Shown: positions 46,235 to 56,089 of the stretch, one piece after another | Numbering within the stretch: position 1 is the stretch's first letter | How the letters are laid out: each line of letters starts with the position of its first letter | Assembly: GCF_030408395.1 (NCBI RefSeq) | Contig: NZ_CP046980.1 | Location: forward strand, 248,001-312,000 | DNA from: Corynebacterium aquatimens | Lineage (GTDB): Bacteria; Actinomycetota; Actinomycetes; Mycobacteriales; Mycobacteriaceae | Length of the DNA: 64,000 bases | Reading direction: 5' to 3' | Notes under the pieces: generated by a model | Seen by the model: only the letters and a program-made list of their open reading frames with translations | Database searches by the model: none | Told to the model about the DNA's origin: nothing | Made by a program: the position numbers and the translations under genes

Positions 46235-48699
46235 TGTCGTCCCGCCCGCACGCGTCCTATGCCTTTGAGCTGGAGGACCTCCCCGACGCGCCCGACCTCC
46301 CTGCGATTGAAGAGGCCCTCGACAGCATCCAGGGCGTGCGAGTCACCATCGTTCACCCAACGAAGAAAGCGTGGGTGACGGCGCCGCCAGCGGTATCGCC
46401 TGAGCGTCTCATCGAGGCCTTTGCGGAGCACGGCATCACGGCCACCTTGTCGGAGTCGTCCGTGCTGCGCCGCGAGGCCTGGCTGTCGCAGCCGGAGTAC
46501 TACGCGCCGCGCCGTGGCACGAAAGCAATGACGGGTCGTGTTCGCCGGCGTCGTCGCGAGGAAGCGGCGCACCACGCGCGCGCACGCCAAGCGGGTTTCG
46601 GTCGTTCCTCGCGCACGCGCGCGCAGGCCCAACCCGACGTGCTCTACACTGCGCGGGATCTGATTACCCCGGCGAGGTTGTGGATCGCGGTCCTTTTCAC
46701 TTTGCCCGTGCTGATCGTGTCCTACACCCCGCAGTTCCACTTCACCGGGTGGCAGTGGCTGGTTTTCGCGTTGTCGATACCGGTTGTCACCTGGTGCGCG
46801 TTCCCCTTCCACCGGGCGCTCGTGGGCGGTGTGCGCCGCGGCATCACAGCGCTTGACGGCGCTAGCTCAGTTGCGATCTTGCTGGCGTTTTTCTGGTCCG
46901 CCGTCGCCGTCATCGCCCGGCCGATTGATTACACCGGTTGGACGTGGGAATTTAGGTGGTTTGCGCTGCAGCATTCGCAGACACATGGCCCGGAGCTTTT
47001 CTTCGACGTGGCCTGCGGAATCACGGTCCTTCTTCTTTTCGGCCGGCGCAACTCCATCCGCGCGCGCACGTTGCTTATCGACGAAATGTCGCGCATCGAC
47101 TTCGACCCCAACGTGGAAGTAACGCGGACCGTGAAACGGCGGGGCAGCGCGGACGTGTCCAAGGAGCGCGTACCGGTTTCTGAGCTGACTCGCGGCGATG
47201 ACGTGATTGTGCACATTGGTGAAACCGTGCCGGTGGACGGCCAGGTGGTCGGCGGACGCGCAAGCCTGCGGCCGGGGTTGATTGATTTCCACGAACCCAA
47301 CGAGGTCAAGGTGGGTTCCAAGGTGTACGCGGGCTCCGTTATCGGCGACGGGGAAATCAAGGTGCGCGCCGAGCGCACCGCCCATGCCACGAGATGGGCG
47401 TCCGTGTACCGCTGGCTCTCTGAAGCTGAGGACCGGCAGCGGTTTGCCACCGCGCAGTCGCAGAAATCCGCGGCGGTGCTTTTGCCCATTGCGTTCAGCG
47501 TGGCCTTCGCCAGCTTCGCGCTGTGGGGCTTGATCAGCCGGGATTACAATGCGGCGTTTTCCACCGTGCTGGCTGTGCTGTCGTGCGTGGCGCCGGTGGC
47601 GCTAGCACTGTCTCCGTCGTTAGCCTTGCGCTTAGGCATTGAGGCCGCGGCGCGCCACGGCGTATTGGTGCGTGATGGTGCGGTGCTGCGCGCGCTGGAG
47701 ACCGTTGACGTGGCTGTGTTTAACCGCACCGGCGCCCTGGTGGAGCCGACGATGACCGTCGAAACCGTCACGGCACTTCCCGGCGAGGACAAAGAGATGG
47801 TGCTGCGCACCGCCGGCACCCTGTCGATTGAGCTAGACAATCCGATGGCCGAAGGCCTCGTGCGCGCTTCGCGTGAGGCCATGACGCAGTCGGGCCGAGA
47901 CCCACAGCTGCCCGTGCGCTACGAGCTCGTCAGCGAGGAAGAAGCCAAAAGCGGCGACGTCCGCGGGCGCGTAGCCTTCGTCCGGGTGGATGAGGACGGC
48001 CACGAGCACACCAACACTGTTGAAGCCGTCATGTGGCGCCCCACCAACTTGAGCTACCTGCCCGGGCCTTTGGCTGTCGCGGCGACGTCCGGCGGCACCC
48101 CGCTCATCGTCGGGTGGAAGGGCAAGGACCGTGGTGTCATCACCATGTTTGACACCTTCAAAGACGACGCCCATGATGCCATCGAGTGGCTGGAATCCCT
48201 CGGCGTGGAAACCACCATGCTCACGCGCGACATGTACCCCGTTGCGCGGCGCTTTGCCAACTACCTGGGAATTTCAAGCGTCTTGGCGGGCATCACCAAC
48301 GACCGCAAGCCTGGCACCATCCGTGCATTGCAGGTGGACGGCAGCCAAGTCGCCATGGTGGGCGACCGCGCCATTTTGTCCACGTTGAAGGCCGCGGATG
48401 TGGCGATGATGTACGCGCAGACCTCCGACCTTGAGGCAAGCCGCAAGAAGCGGCGCGGGTTGTCCGTCGTCATGCTGCGCCACGACGTATCAGTGGTGCC
48501 GCAACTTATCCAGCACGCCCGTCGCGTGTGCATGATAATCGACCGGAACCTGGCGTTGTCGTGGACGTACAACGCCACCGCCATGACTCTGGCCGCCGCC
48601 GGTTTTCTCCCGCCCATCATCGCCACCGTGCTGATGGTGGGTTCATCCCTCCTCATTGAGGGCCTGTCCATGCGGGCCCGGAAGTACCCGACCTACTAG
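46234..48699 (+). CDS. P-type ATPase homologue with lost catalytic motifs (pseudo-P1B)
   Basis: An 821-residue protein with the P1B-type layout: an HMA-like N-terminal fold without a CXXC metal site (residues about 7-77), an Arg-rich linker, membrane segments, an actuator domain (GETVPVDGQVVGG), more membrane segments and a cytoplasmic catalytic-like domain, ending with a membrane pair. The phosphorylation site DKTGT reads NRTGA (N497). The TGE-type actuator site is altered (LIDFHEPNEV), the SEHP His is Asn536 (LDNPMAEG), the CPC ion motif reads CVAP, and GDGINDAP reads GDRAILST (710-717). ATP hydrolysis is therefore unlikely. It sits between hemB and hemE, in frame with the coupled membrane genes, and is not truncated. 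Confidence 0.85.
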   Translation: MSSRPHASYAFELEDLPDAPDLPAIEEALDSIQGVRVTIVHPTKKAWVTAPPAVSPERLIEAFAEHGITATLSESSVLRREAWLSQPEYYAPRRGTKAMTGRVRRRRREEAAHHARARQAGFGRSSRTRAQAQPDVLYTARDLITPARLWIAVLFTLPVLIVSYTPQFHFTGWQWLVFALSIPVVTWCAFPFHRALVGGVRRGITALDGASSVAILLAFFWSAVAVIARPIDYTGWTWEFRWFALQHSQTHGPELFFDVACGITVLLLFGRRNSIRARTLLIDEMSRIDFDPNVEVTRTVKRRGSADVSKERVPVSELTRGDDVIVHIGETVPVDGQVVGGRASLRPGLIDFHEPNEVKVGSKVYAGSVIGDGEIKVRAERTAHATRWASVYRWLSEAEDRQRFATAQSQKSAAVLLPIAFSVAFASFALWGLISRDYNAAFSTVLAVLSCVAPVALALSPSLALRLGIEAAARHGVLVRDGAVLRALETVDVAVFNRTGALVEPTMTVETVTALPGEDKEMVLRTAGTLSIELDNPMAEGLVRASREAMTQSGRDPQLPVRYELVSEEEAKSGDVRGRVAFVRVDEDGHEHTNTVEAVMWRPTNLSYLPGPLAVAATSGGTPLIVGWKGKDRGVITMFDTFKDDAHDAIEWLESLGVETTMLTRDMYPVARRFANYLGISSVLAGITNDRKPGTIRALQVDGSQVAMVGDRAILSTLKAADVAMMYAQTSDLEASRKKRRGLSVVMLRHDVSVVPQLIQHARRVCMIIDRNLALSWTYNATAMTLAAAGFLPPIIATVLMVGSSLLIEGLSMRARKYPTY

Positions 48700-48706
48700 C
48701 GCTTGA

Positions 48707-49801
48707 ATGACCCCAATGAAACGAACTCTTAGCAACGCCCCACTTATCGACGCAGCCTTCGGCCGCACCCCGTCCCGCACCCCCGTGTGGTTCATGCGCC
48801 AGGCCGGCCGGTCCCTGCCTGAATACCGTGCCGTGCGCGAAGGCATCGCGATGTTGGATTCCTGCTTCATGCCGGAGCTGCTCGCGGAGATCACCATGCA
48901 GCCTGTTCGCCGCCACGATGTCGACGCCGCGATCTTGTTCTCGGACATCGTGGTGCCGCTGCGCGCTGCGGGTGTTGACGTGGAGATCGTGCCGGGCCGC
49001 GGCCCCGTCGTTGGTTCTCCGATCCGTTCGGCCGAAGACGTTGCCGCCCTGCCGGTCCTTGACAATGACGTCGCGGAAGTCGCTGCCGGCATCGAGATCA
49101 TCCTGGGCGAACTCACCGATACCCAGGCCCTGATTGGTTTTGTTGGCGCCCCGTTCACCCTGGCCAGCTACCTCATTGAGGGTGGCCCCAGCAAGAACCA
49201 CGAGAAGACCAAAGCGATGATGCACGGCGATCCCGACACATGGCACGCCCTCATGCGCCGGCTCGTACCCACCATCACCGCGTTCCTGCACACCCAGATC
49301 ACCGCGGGCATCGACGCCATGCAGTTGTTCGATTCCTGGGCCGGCTTCCTCACCGAAGCCGACTACCGGCGCCACGTCTTGCCATACTCGACCGAGATCC
49401 TCGCCAGCGTTGCTTCCGAGACGACTGCAGTGCCCGAGATCCCCCGGATCCACTTCGGCGTCACTACCGGTGAACTGCTCGGTGCCATGTCGGAGGCGGG
49501 ATCTGAAGTCATGGGCGTCGATTGGCGAGTGCCCCTCGACACGGCTGCCCGTCGTTTCCACGAACCGAAGGTCCTACAAGGCAACCTTGACCCGGCGATG
49601 CTGTTTGCTGGCACGGATGTTGTTCGCGCCGAAGTAACTCGGATCAAGGCGGAGGCTGCCCGCGCTATCGCGGCCGGCGACGCGACCGGCCACATCTTCA
49701 ACCTTGGCCACGGCGTTTTGCCTGACACGGATCCAGACGCCATCACCGAAGCAGTTCGCATCATCCACGAACCCGCCGATCAGGAGGCCCACAATGACTG
49801 A
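48707..49801 (+). CDS. hemE: Uroporphyrinogen decarboxylase
   Basis: A 364-residue enzyme that converts uroporphyrinogen III to coproporphyrinogen III. The N-terminal signature PVWFMRQAGRSLPEYR is intact, together with ILFSDIVVPL, GFVGAPFTLASYLIEGG, FDSWAGFL and HFGVTTGELL. ATG 48707 lies 7 bp after the ATPase-like stop, and the stop overlaps the hemY start. Confidence 0.96.
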   Translation: MTPMKRTLSNAPLIDAAFGRTPSRTPVWFMRQAGRSLPEYRAVREGIAMLDSCFMPELLAEITMQPVRRHDVDAAILFSDIVVPLRAAGVDVEIVPGRGPVVGSPIRSAEDVAALPVLDNDVAEVAAGIEIILGELTDTQALIGFVGAPFTLASYLIEGGPSKNHEKTKAMMHGDPDTWHALMRRLVPTITAFLHTQITAGIDAMQLFDSWAGFLTEADYRRHVLPYSTEILASVASETTAVPEIPRIHFGVTTGELLGAMSEAGSEVMGVDWRVPLDTAARRFHEPKVLQGNLDPAMLFAGTDVVRAEVTRIKAEAARAIAAGDATGHIFNLGHGVLPDTDPDAITEAVRIIHEPADQEAHND

Positions 49802-51305
49802 AACTCCCGCCGCACCACAAACAGCACGAATCGCAATCATCGGCGCTGGCCTGGCCGGGCTCACCGCCGCCTACGAGCTGAACAAGCAGGGCCTGAACAA
49901 GCAGGGCCTGAACGAGAACGCTCCTGAAACAAAGATCGATGTCTACGAGGCCACGGATCGTATCGGCGGCAAGCTCTACACCGTTGCGTTTGAGGCTGGC
50001 CCCACCGACATGGGTGCCGAGGCCTTCTTGTCCTACCGCACCGATGCGATGGAGTTCTTCGAGGAGCTTTCACTCAAGAACGACATCACGGCCTCGTCGT
50101 CAGCCCGCTCCCTGGTCTACTGCGGTGGCGCCACCCACGATCTCCCCACCTCCGGGATCATGGGCATCCCCAGCTCCAGTGAGCCGGTCAAAGACATCGT
50201 CTCTGAGGCGACAGCCCAGCGCATCGACGATGAAGCTGAGCAACCTGGTTTCGCGTGGACCGTCGGTGGCGATGCGAACGTGGGCGAGATCGTCCGCGCC
50301 CGCTACGGCGATGAAGTCGCCGACCGGCTCGTCTCCGCCCTCCTCGGCGGGGTCTACTCCTGTGCCGCGGATGACTTAGGCGTGCGCGCCACGATGCCGC
50401 AGCTCGCAGCGGAATTCGACCGCCTCGCCAGCGAGAGCGCCGGCGAGGGAGATGGCACGGTGCACCTGTCAACGGCGGTGAAGAACATCGAAGCGCGCCG
50501 TTCCCAAGCCGCGGGTAACCCCTCGGGCCAACCAAAACCAGCCTTCGCTGCTTTCAAGGGCGGCTACGCTCAGCTGTACGAGACCCTCGCGGAGAAGTCC
50601 GGCGCTGACATCTACGTCGACGCATTCATCTCCGGGATCGAGCGCGCCGGGAATGGTTACCGTCTCACCGGTGGTGAAGACACCGTCTACGACCACGTCA
50701 TCCTGGCCACTCCCGCTCCCACGACTGCCCTTCTTTTGAAGAAGATCGCCCCGGAAGCCTCGGCGTCCTTGTCTACCGTGAAGCTTGCTAACTCCGTGGT
50801 AGTGGGGTTGCGGTTTGACGGGGAGGGGGGCGTCGATAAGCAATTGCCTGACAACAGCGGTGTGCTTGTCGCGGCGGACGAGCCAGGGATTACGGCGAAG
50901 GCGTTCACGTTTTCTTCGCGCAAGTGGCCGCACATCGGTGAGCGAGGCGGGGCGATGGTGCGCGCGAGCTTCGGGCGATTCGGCGACGACATTGCGATCC
51001 GTGCGTCCGAGGATGACCTCGTGGACTGGGCTCTAGATGATCTGCAGACGATCACCGGCTTCGATGGCCGGGCGGCGGGGCTTGAGGAAATCTACGTGCA
51101 ACGGTGGTTCGGTGGCCTGCCGCGTTATGACGAGCACCACCTCGCAACTGTCGCAGCTGTCCGCGAGAAACTCGCCAGCGTGCCCGGGATCTCCGTGACC
51201 GGCGCGTGGGTCGGCGGCGTGGGCGTGCCCGCGGTCATCGCCAACGCGCGGGAGGTCGCCACGTCCGTCGCTCGCGGTGGGGCGGCTGGAGTGGGTCGCG
51301 CGTAG
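49794..51305 (+). CDS. hemY: Coproporphyrinogen III oxidase / protoporphyrinogen oxidase, HemY type
   Basis: A 503-residue FAD oxidase (CgoX/HemY). In actinobacteria this enzyme oxidises coproporphyrinogen III in the coproporphyrin-dependent branch. It shows IIGAGLAGLTAAYEL (FAD site) and the family C-terminus WVGGVGVPAVIANAR. An in-frame 15-bp duplication gives KQGLNKQGLN (31-40). ATG 49794 overlaps the hemE stop by 8 bases; the longer frame from 49704 lies inside hemE. hemL, often its neighbour in corynebacteria, is 9 kb downstream here. Confidence 0.92.
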   Translation: MTETPAAPQTARIAIIGAGLAGLTAAYELNKQGLNKQGLNENAPETKIDVYEATDRIGGKLYTVAFEAGPTDMGAEAFLSYRTDAMEFFEELSLKNDITASSSARSLVYCGGATHDLPTSGIMGIPSSSEPVKDIVSEATAQRIDDEAEQPGFAWTVGGDANVGEIVRARYGDEVADRLVSALLGGVYSCAADDLGVRATMPQLAAEFDRLASESAGEGDGTVHLSTAVKNIEARRSQAAGNPSGQPKPAFAAFKGGYAQLYETLAEKSGADIYVDAFISGIERAGNGYRLTGGEDTVYDHVILATPAPTTALLLKKIAPEASASLSTVKLANSVVVGLRFDGEGGVDKQLPDNSGVLVAADEPGITAKAFTFSSRKWPHIGERGGAMVRASFGRFGDDIAIRASEDDLVDWALDDLQTITGFDGRAAGLEEIYVQRWFGGLPRYDEHHLATVAAVREKLASVPGISVTGAWVGGVGVPAVIANAREVATSVARGGAAGVGRA

Positions 51306-51329
51306 GCGAGTGGGGTAACTTTGGTTCCC

Positions 51330-52112
51330 ATGTCTCACGAAGAGCCCGCTGACCGCCCCAAGGACGTCGACGCCGCAGCTGAAGCTGGGGGTACCTCGGA
51401 TTCTGCGGCGCAGGAACCCGAATGGTGGGAACAGCCCGGCCTTCCATGGAACGGCAAACCGACGAAGTCTGATTACTGGTGCCTAGCGTGGTTCGGGTTC
51501 GTAGGTCTGTTCGGCATGGCGATGCTCCCGCTGCGCGCCTGGCTTTTGGGCCTCGACCCGCCGGTGATGCTGGCGCTCACGGGCTCGCGCATCGGTGCTG
51601 CATCCACCGGTGCGCTGGCTGCCGTGGGGGATGCGCCGAACTGGCTGTTCTACCTGTTCATCGGGTCAATCGTGGCGATCAAGTTCGACTGGGTCTACTG
51701 GTGGGCCGGCAAACTCTGGGGTCGCGGAATCCTAGACGTTCAGGCCGAGACGTCCCCGCGGATGGGGCGCAACATCGAACGCGTCGAAGGATGGTTCCAC
51801 CGCGTCGGCTGGGTGGGCATCTTCCTGGCGTACGTCCCAATTCCGCTGCCCATCGCGTTCGTTGTCTTTGTCATGTGCGGCGCCACCGGCATGAGCGTGA
51901 AGCGGTTCATGGTGCTGGACTTCATCGCGAAAACCATGTGGTCATTCCTGTACTTTGGCCTCGGCTGGGTGATCGGCGAGCCCGTCGTGTATGTCCTTGA
52001 GCAGTACGCCCGCGTTGCCAACTGGATCGCGATCGGCCTGCTGGTTTTCGTGTTCATCGGTGTCTTCCGCGGCCAAGCCAAGCGGGCCCGGCAGTTGCCT
52101 GCTGAGAACTAG
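51330..52112 (+). CDS. DedA-family membrane protein
   Basis: A 260-residue protein with a polar acidic N-terminus (about 1-45) and about five membrane segments. It has FYLFIGSIVAIKFDWVYWWAGKLWGRG and the DedA motif region VGWVGIFLAYVPIPLPIAFVVF. DedA proteins act as membrane lipid or proton-coupled flippase-like transporters. Start ATG 51330, 24 bp after hemY. The next gene is convergent. Confidence 0.85.
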   Translation: MSHEEPADRPKDVDAAAEAGGTSDSAAQEPEWWEQPGLPWNGKPTKSDYWCLAWFGFVGLFGMAMLPLRAWLLGLDPPVMLALTGSRIGAASTGALAAVGDAPNWLFYLFIGSIVAIKFDWVYWWAGKLWGRGILDVQAETSPRMGRNIERVEGWFHRVGWVGIFLAYVPIPLPIAFVVFVMCGATGMSVKRFMVLDFIAKTMWSFLYFGLGWVIGEPVVYVLEQYARVANWIAIGLLVFVFIGVFRGQAKRARQLPAEN

Positions 52113-52191
52113 GTCCAGTCATCGCGACGGTTTGTGGGAAGTTCAGCTCTTTCGACGTTGCCGTCCGTTCGGGAGCTGCTGTTCTTGTTTC

Positions 52192-52929
52192 TCACCTCGC
52201 CTTTGGGGGACGGGCGGTCATGATCCCGATAGCAGCTGGCACCAGCGCTGCAGGGAGCGCGGCCGTCCACAGGAAACCCGGGCCGAACAGCATGAGGTAC
52301 CCGTATGCAGCTTCCCCGCCGTCGGTGCTTGGCGCGGAATCCAGAAGCAACGCGTTGACAACAAGGAAGGTGGTTGCTGCGGCGGAGCTGGCGGTCGTCG
52401 ATAAGGCGAGTGCCGTTGACCATGTGCGCGGCGTCGGTGGGCGTTGCCCAATTGTTGGTTGCTGGATGGGCGGCGCTTGCGGCGGCATTCCCGGCTGTGG
52501 GACGGCCTGCGGCGGAAGAACCTGCGGGTTCATGCCAACACCCGGCGCTCCTGCCTGTGCGTTTGCCACATCAAATGGGTCGGGCGGGTACTTCTGGTTT
52601 TTGCCGGTGACCCTTCCGCCCCACCAGCTAAGGGCGATGTAGAGGGCGCAGCTGACGAAGAAGAGGGCAGTACCGATTTCTATACTTCCGGGGAAAGGAT
52701 TCTTCTCTTGGAGAAGGAACGCCGCGGTGAACAACATCAAGGTGATTACACCGATGGCAGCCCCGATACCTGCGGATTTCCACAGCTCGCTCTGCGGCGC
52801 GTTGGTGTTCAGGTAGCGCAGGAACGCAACTGCGAGCCCGACGATCAGCGGCATCAGCACAAAGGGGAAGAACAAGACGAAGGCGAGCTCAGCGCCACCG
52901 TTGCCAGCCGAGGCGAGGTAGTAAGACAT
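52192..52929 (-). CDS. Membrane protein of unknown function, Pro-rich centre
   Basis: A 245-residue protein with four to five membrane segments (about 12-40, 50-72, 80-103, 160-180 and 200-228) and a Pro/Gln-rich cytoplasmic loop (about 110-160). ATG 52929 is the true start; the ORF extends through the 56-bp repeat to 53175 without supporting features. It is convergent with the DedA gene (79 bp between stops). Not recognised. Confidence 0.65.
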   Translation of the reverse strand: MSYYLASAGNGGAELAFVLFFPFVLMPLIVGLAVAFLRYLNTNAPQSELWKSAGIGAAIGVITLMLFTAAFLLQEKNPFPGSIEIGTALFFVSCALYIALSWWGGRVTGKNQKYPPDPFDVANAQAGAPGVGMNPQVLPPQAVPQPGMPPQAPPIQQPTIGQRPPTPRTWSTALALSTTASSAAATTFLVVNALLLDSAPSTDGGEAAYGYLMLFGPGFLWTAALPAALVPAAIGIMTARPPKAR

Positions 52930-52998
52930 GACTCCACAGTAGAGAAGGCCGTTGCCCTCCGCCGCTGATCGTCGCTGGCCTCCGATGTCGATCCTGAC

Positions 52999-53153
52999 GA
53001 TCCTGATGATCTTGACACCTCGCCGGCGCGGCCGGGGCCGCGGCTTCCGGTGGTGATCCTGACGATCCTGACACCTCGCCGGCGCGGCCGGGGCCGCGGC
53101 TTCCGGTGGTGATCCTGACGATCCTGACACCTCGCCGGCGCGGCCGGGGCCGA
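52999..53153. repeat. 56-bp GC-rich tandem repeat (about 2.8 copies)
   Basis: Copies start at 52999, 53055 and 53111 with period 56. The unit begins GATCCTGACGATCCTGACAC, continues with CTCGCCGGCGCGGCCGGGGC and ends CGCGGCTTCCGGTGGT. The third copy breaks off after GGCCGGGGCCG. It lies upstream of the 52192-52929 gene. The rest of 53154-53388 holds a partial repeat, CAGGCTGCTTGGTTGG twice (about 53308 and 53338), and no gene. Confidence 0.85.
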
Positions 53154-53388
53154 TTTTGGGAAACCTGCAGGTCAAAAACGTGCGGTTCTGCTTATGGGTT
53201 GGGGTGTTGTTAGCGTCGTCAGGAGTGGGCGCCGACGCCCGCCGGTGACCGGGTTCTGGAGCCCAGTCGAGCCCGATCGAAGCCCAGGTGAGGGCTTGGC
53301 GGTGCCAGGCTGCTTGGTTGGAGGGCGTTAGCGGGGCCAGGCTGCTTGGTTGGCGGGCCAGGTGGGCGTGGCGGGCGGTGGCGGTTGG

Positions 53389-54606
53389 TTAGACCTTCCG
53401 TGCGCCGTCGACGGCGTGCGTGGCGTAGATGGTTGGGGTGGGGTAGCCGCGTTCGGCGGTGGCGTCCTCGATGGCGGTGGCTACGGCCTCGGGGTCGGAG
53501 CACAGGGCGATGATTGAGCCGCCGAAGCCTCCACCGGTGATGCGTGCACCGATTGCGCCAGCTGAAAGAGCGGCTTGAACTGCGGTTTCGAGTTCCATGG
53601 GGACGATCTCGTAGTCGTCGCGCAGAGAGGCGTGGCTTTCATTCATCAGTTCGCCGAAGCGGGGGATGTCGCCAGCTTTCAGGGCCTCAATGGCCTCGAT
53701 TGTGCGCGTTGTCTCGCTGTGGACATGGCGCACCCGGCGGCGGATGACATCGGGCGCGAAGTCGGTGTCGGCCTCGGTGTCGTTGCCGGTGAAGGCATTG
53801 ACGGCGCGTTCGACGATGTCGTCCTCGCGGAAGGTGCAGTCCAGTTCGGCTGCGATGCGGTCGATGAGGCCGCGGCGGGAGCCGTAGCCTCCGGTTGCGT
53901 GGGAGTGCTCGACGTGACTGTCGGAGACCAGCAGGGTGTAGCCCTCCAGGGCGCACGGGACCTGCTCGTGGGTTCCTTCCAGGAAGTCGAGCGCCAGCGC
54001 GTAGCCTTCTTTCCCGCGCACAACGGCGTTTTGGTCGAGGCCGCCGGTGTTAGCGCCGACGTAGTGGTTTTCGGCGCGCATGGTGGCGGCGATGAGGTCG
54101 TCGTCGCTGGTAGAAAGATCATAGAGGTCGCGGGCGGCGACGCCCACGGCGCATTCCAGTGCCGCGGAGCTAGACAGGCCGGAGCCGAGCGGTACGTCAG
54201 AAACAACCGCGATGTCCATACCGCCAGCGCCGAGGGCGTGGACCGTGCCGGCGATGTAGCCGCGCCAGTCGGGGAGCGGGGGTGCGTCAGCGTTGGCGGA
54301 ATCCAAGTCAGCGAGGGCGACCGACGCGTCGAGGATTTCACCGGTGGGGGACTGGGAGATCATGCGCACGGCGCCGTCGTCACGCTTGCGGGCGGCAACT
54401 GCAGTGGCCATGGTGGTGGCAAACGGCAGGCAGACGCCGGAAGCGTAGTCAACGTGATCGCCGATGAGGTTGATGCGGCCTGGTGCGACCCACACGCCGA
54501 TGTTGGCGGGGCCGTCGGAGTCCAGCGCGTGGTCGATGTGAGCCGCGAAGAACTCGCGGGCATCGGCGGCGAGGCGCTCCGGAGAGCGGGTTTCGGACAC
54601 GATCAT
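53389..54606 (-). CDS. galK: Galactokinase
   Basis: A 405-residue GHMP kinase that phosphorylates galactose at C1. Motif 1 is GRINLIGDHVDY (43-54), motif 2 is PLGSGLSSSAALECA and motif 3 is ITGGGFGGSIIAL. The start is ATG 54606, 4 bp after the galT stop, which favours translational coupling; an upstream frame start at 54657 lies inside galT. Last gene of the galM / symporter / small protein / galT / galK run. Confidence 0.95.
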   Translation of the reverse strand: MIVSETRSPERLAADAREFFAAHIDHALDSDGPANIGVWVAPGRINLIGDHVDYASGVCLPFATTMATAVAARKRDDGAVRMISQSPTGEILDASVALADLDSANADAPPLPDWRGYIAGTVHALGAGGMDIAVVSDVPLGSGLSSSAALECAVGVAARDLYDLSTSDDDLIAATMRAENHYVGANTGGLDQNAVVRGKEGYALALDFLEGTHEQVPCALEGYTLLVSDSHVEHSHATGGYGSRRGLIDRIAAELDCTFREDDIVERAVNAFTGNDTEADTDFAPDVIRRRVRHVHSETTRTIEAIEALKAGDIPRFGELMNESHASLRDDYEIVPMELETAVQAALSAGAIGARITGGGFGGSIIALCSDPEAVATAIEDATAERGYPTPTIYATHAVDGARKV

Positions 54607-54610
54607 GGTG

Positions 54611-55753
54611 TTATGCACCTGCTTTCGGGCTGGGATCGGCTGCGTCGGCAGCGCCATAGGCGGCGCGCAGCGTTGACGCGATGGTTTCCGGCGTGGTGTC
54701 GTTGATCCATACGCCCTGGCCGGATTCGCTGCCGGCCAGGAATTTCATTCGCCCGGGCGAGCGCATGAGGGAGAACAGCTGTAGGTGCAGGCGTCCGTCC
54801 GCAGGTGCGTCGACGGGGGCTTGGTTCCAGGCGGCGATGTAGGGGGTGCGGTCGATGCCCTCAAAGAATTCGTCGACCGCGTCGTAGAGTTTGTCCAGGA
54901 TCTGCGCCAGGTCGTCACGCGCGGCGTCGGACAGCGAGGGGAAGTTCGGCACGTCGCCTTTGGCCATCACCATCACTTCCAGCGGCCATTTGGCCGCGGC
55001 GGGGGTGAAAACTAGGAAGTGCTCGGTTTCATCGATCACGCGGGTGCCGGCACGCCGTTCAGCGGCAATGACCTCGTCAAAGAGGTTTGTGCCGGTTTCG
55101 CGGGCGGCTGCAGCCTGCGCCGCGATTGCGGCGGCGCGAGGCGGCACGAATGGATACGAGTAGATCTGCCCGTGCGGGTGGTGCAGGGTCACGCCGATTT
55201 CCTCGCCGCGGTTTTCAAAAGGAAATACAGCCTTGACCGGAGCAAGCGCGGAGAGTTCCTCGGTGCGGTGAGCCCAGACGTCGATAAGCGTGCGCTTGCG
55301 CGATAGCGACAGGTCCTTGAACGACCCCTCGGCGTCGGGGGTGAAGCAGACTACTTCGCAGCGGGATTCGGCGGGTGCGCGGCGAAAGATGTCCTCGCCG
55401 TCGACGGTCGGCTCCCAGCCGTCGGGCAGCTCAAGGCGCATGCTTAACGACGGAAACCGGTTCTCAAACACCACAACCTGGTAATCCGATTCGGGGATCT
55501 CGCTGGGCTTTTGGCCTTCCCGGGTGGGTGCGAGCGGATCCTCGTTGGCGGGCGGGAGGAAGGTGCGGTTCTGGCGGTGCGCGGCGTAGATCGCCCATTC
55601 GCCGGTGAGCGGGTCTTGCCGCATCCAGGACTCGGTGTGGACCTCCGGCAGGTCGCGCTCGTCTACGGCCGTGCGGTCGGGGGTACCGGGAGTGTCGTAG
55701 TAGATGAGCTCCCGGCCGTCGGAAAGCTGCGTGCGCGTGATTTTCAGATCCAT
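54611..55753 (-). CDS. galT: Galactose-1-phosphate uridylyltransferase
   Basis: A 380-residue HIT-superfamily enzyme that exchanges UMP between UDP-glucose and galactose-1-phosphate. The active site [12 protein letters not shown] places the nucleophilic His at 194. ENRFPS near residue 97 and WNQAPVDAP near the C-terminus are family features. ATG 55753 has a weak ribosome binding site, and galK follows within 4 bp. It holds a CGTCGATAAGC copy at 55280. Confidence 0.95.
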   Translation of the reverse strand: MDLKITRTQLSDGRELIYYDTPGTPDRTAVDERDLPEVHTESWMRQDPLTGEWAIYAAHRQNRTFLPPANEDPLAPTREGQKPSEIPESDYQVVVFENRFPSLSMRLELPDGWEPTVDGEDIFRRAPAESRCEVVCFTPDAEGSFKDLSLSRKRTLIDVWAHRTEELSALAPVKAVFPFENRGEEIGVTLHHPHGQIYSYPFVPPRAAAIAAQAAAARETGTNLFDEVIAAERRAGTRVIDETEHFLVFTPAAAKWPLEVMVMAKGDVPNFPSLSDAARDDLAQILDKLYDAVDEFFEGIDRTPYIAAWNQAPVDAPADGRLHLQLFSLMRSPGRMKFLAGSESGQGVWINDTTPETIASTLRAAYGAADAADPSPKAGA

Positions 55754-55766
55754 GGTTCCAGTGTGC

Positions 55767-56060
55767 CTATTCCGCTTCGAGCGTGTCGGCGTCAAAGGTG
55801 ATGGGGTTGAGCTTCGCCCACACGATGAAGAAGAGGGCGGCGACGGCGAGCGCGATGCCCACCCACAGGTTGTCCTGGGAGCTCTTGGCCACGCCCGTAT
55901 CCGGGTTAACGCCCGGGTCGAGGATGAAGCCGCAGATAATCAGCACCGCGCCGTAGAAGCCCAAAAGGTAACCAATGACGTTGCGGATGTCGAAGGTGGA
56001 GGCGGTTTCCGTGTGACCACCTGTGGCGTTGGCGGCGGAACCAGTGTGTTTCGTAGTCAT
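55767..56060 (-). CDS. Small two-span membrane protein of the gal operon
   Basis: A 97-residue protein with two membrane helices (about 28-48 and 64-84), a Thr/Ala/Gly-rich N-terminus and an acidic C-terminus. It lies 29 bp after the symporter and 13 bp before galT on the same strand. The pairing with a sodium:solute symporter suggests an accessory subunit, which is inference. Confidence 0.7.
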   Translation of the reverse strand: MTTKHTGSAANATGGHTETASTFDIRNVIGYLLGFYGAVLIICGFILDPGVNPDTGVAKSSQDNLWVGIALAVAALFFIVWAKLNPITFDADTLEAE

Positions 56061-56089
56061 GTGAATCAGTCCTTATGAAGTGTGCGCTG

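Noticed and set aside
53575..54705. 376-codon plus-strand frame opposite galK/galT
   Set aside because: Shadow frame; galK motifs on the minus strand are unambiguous.
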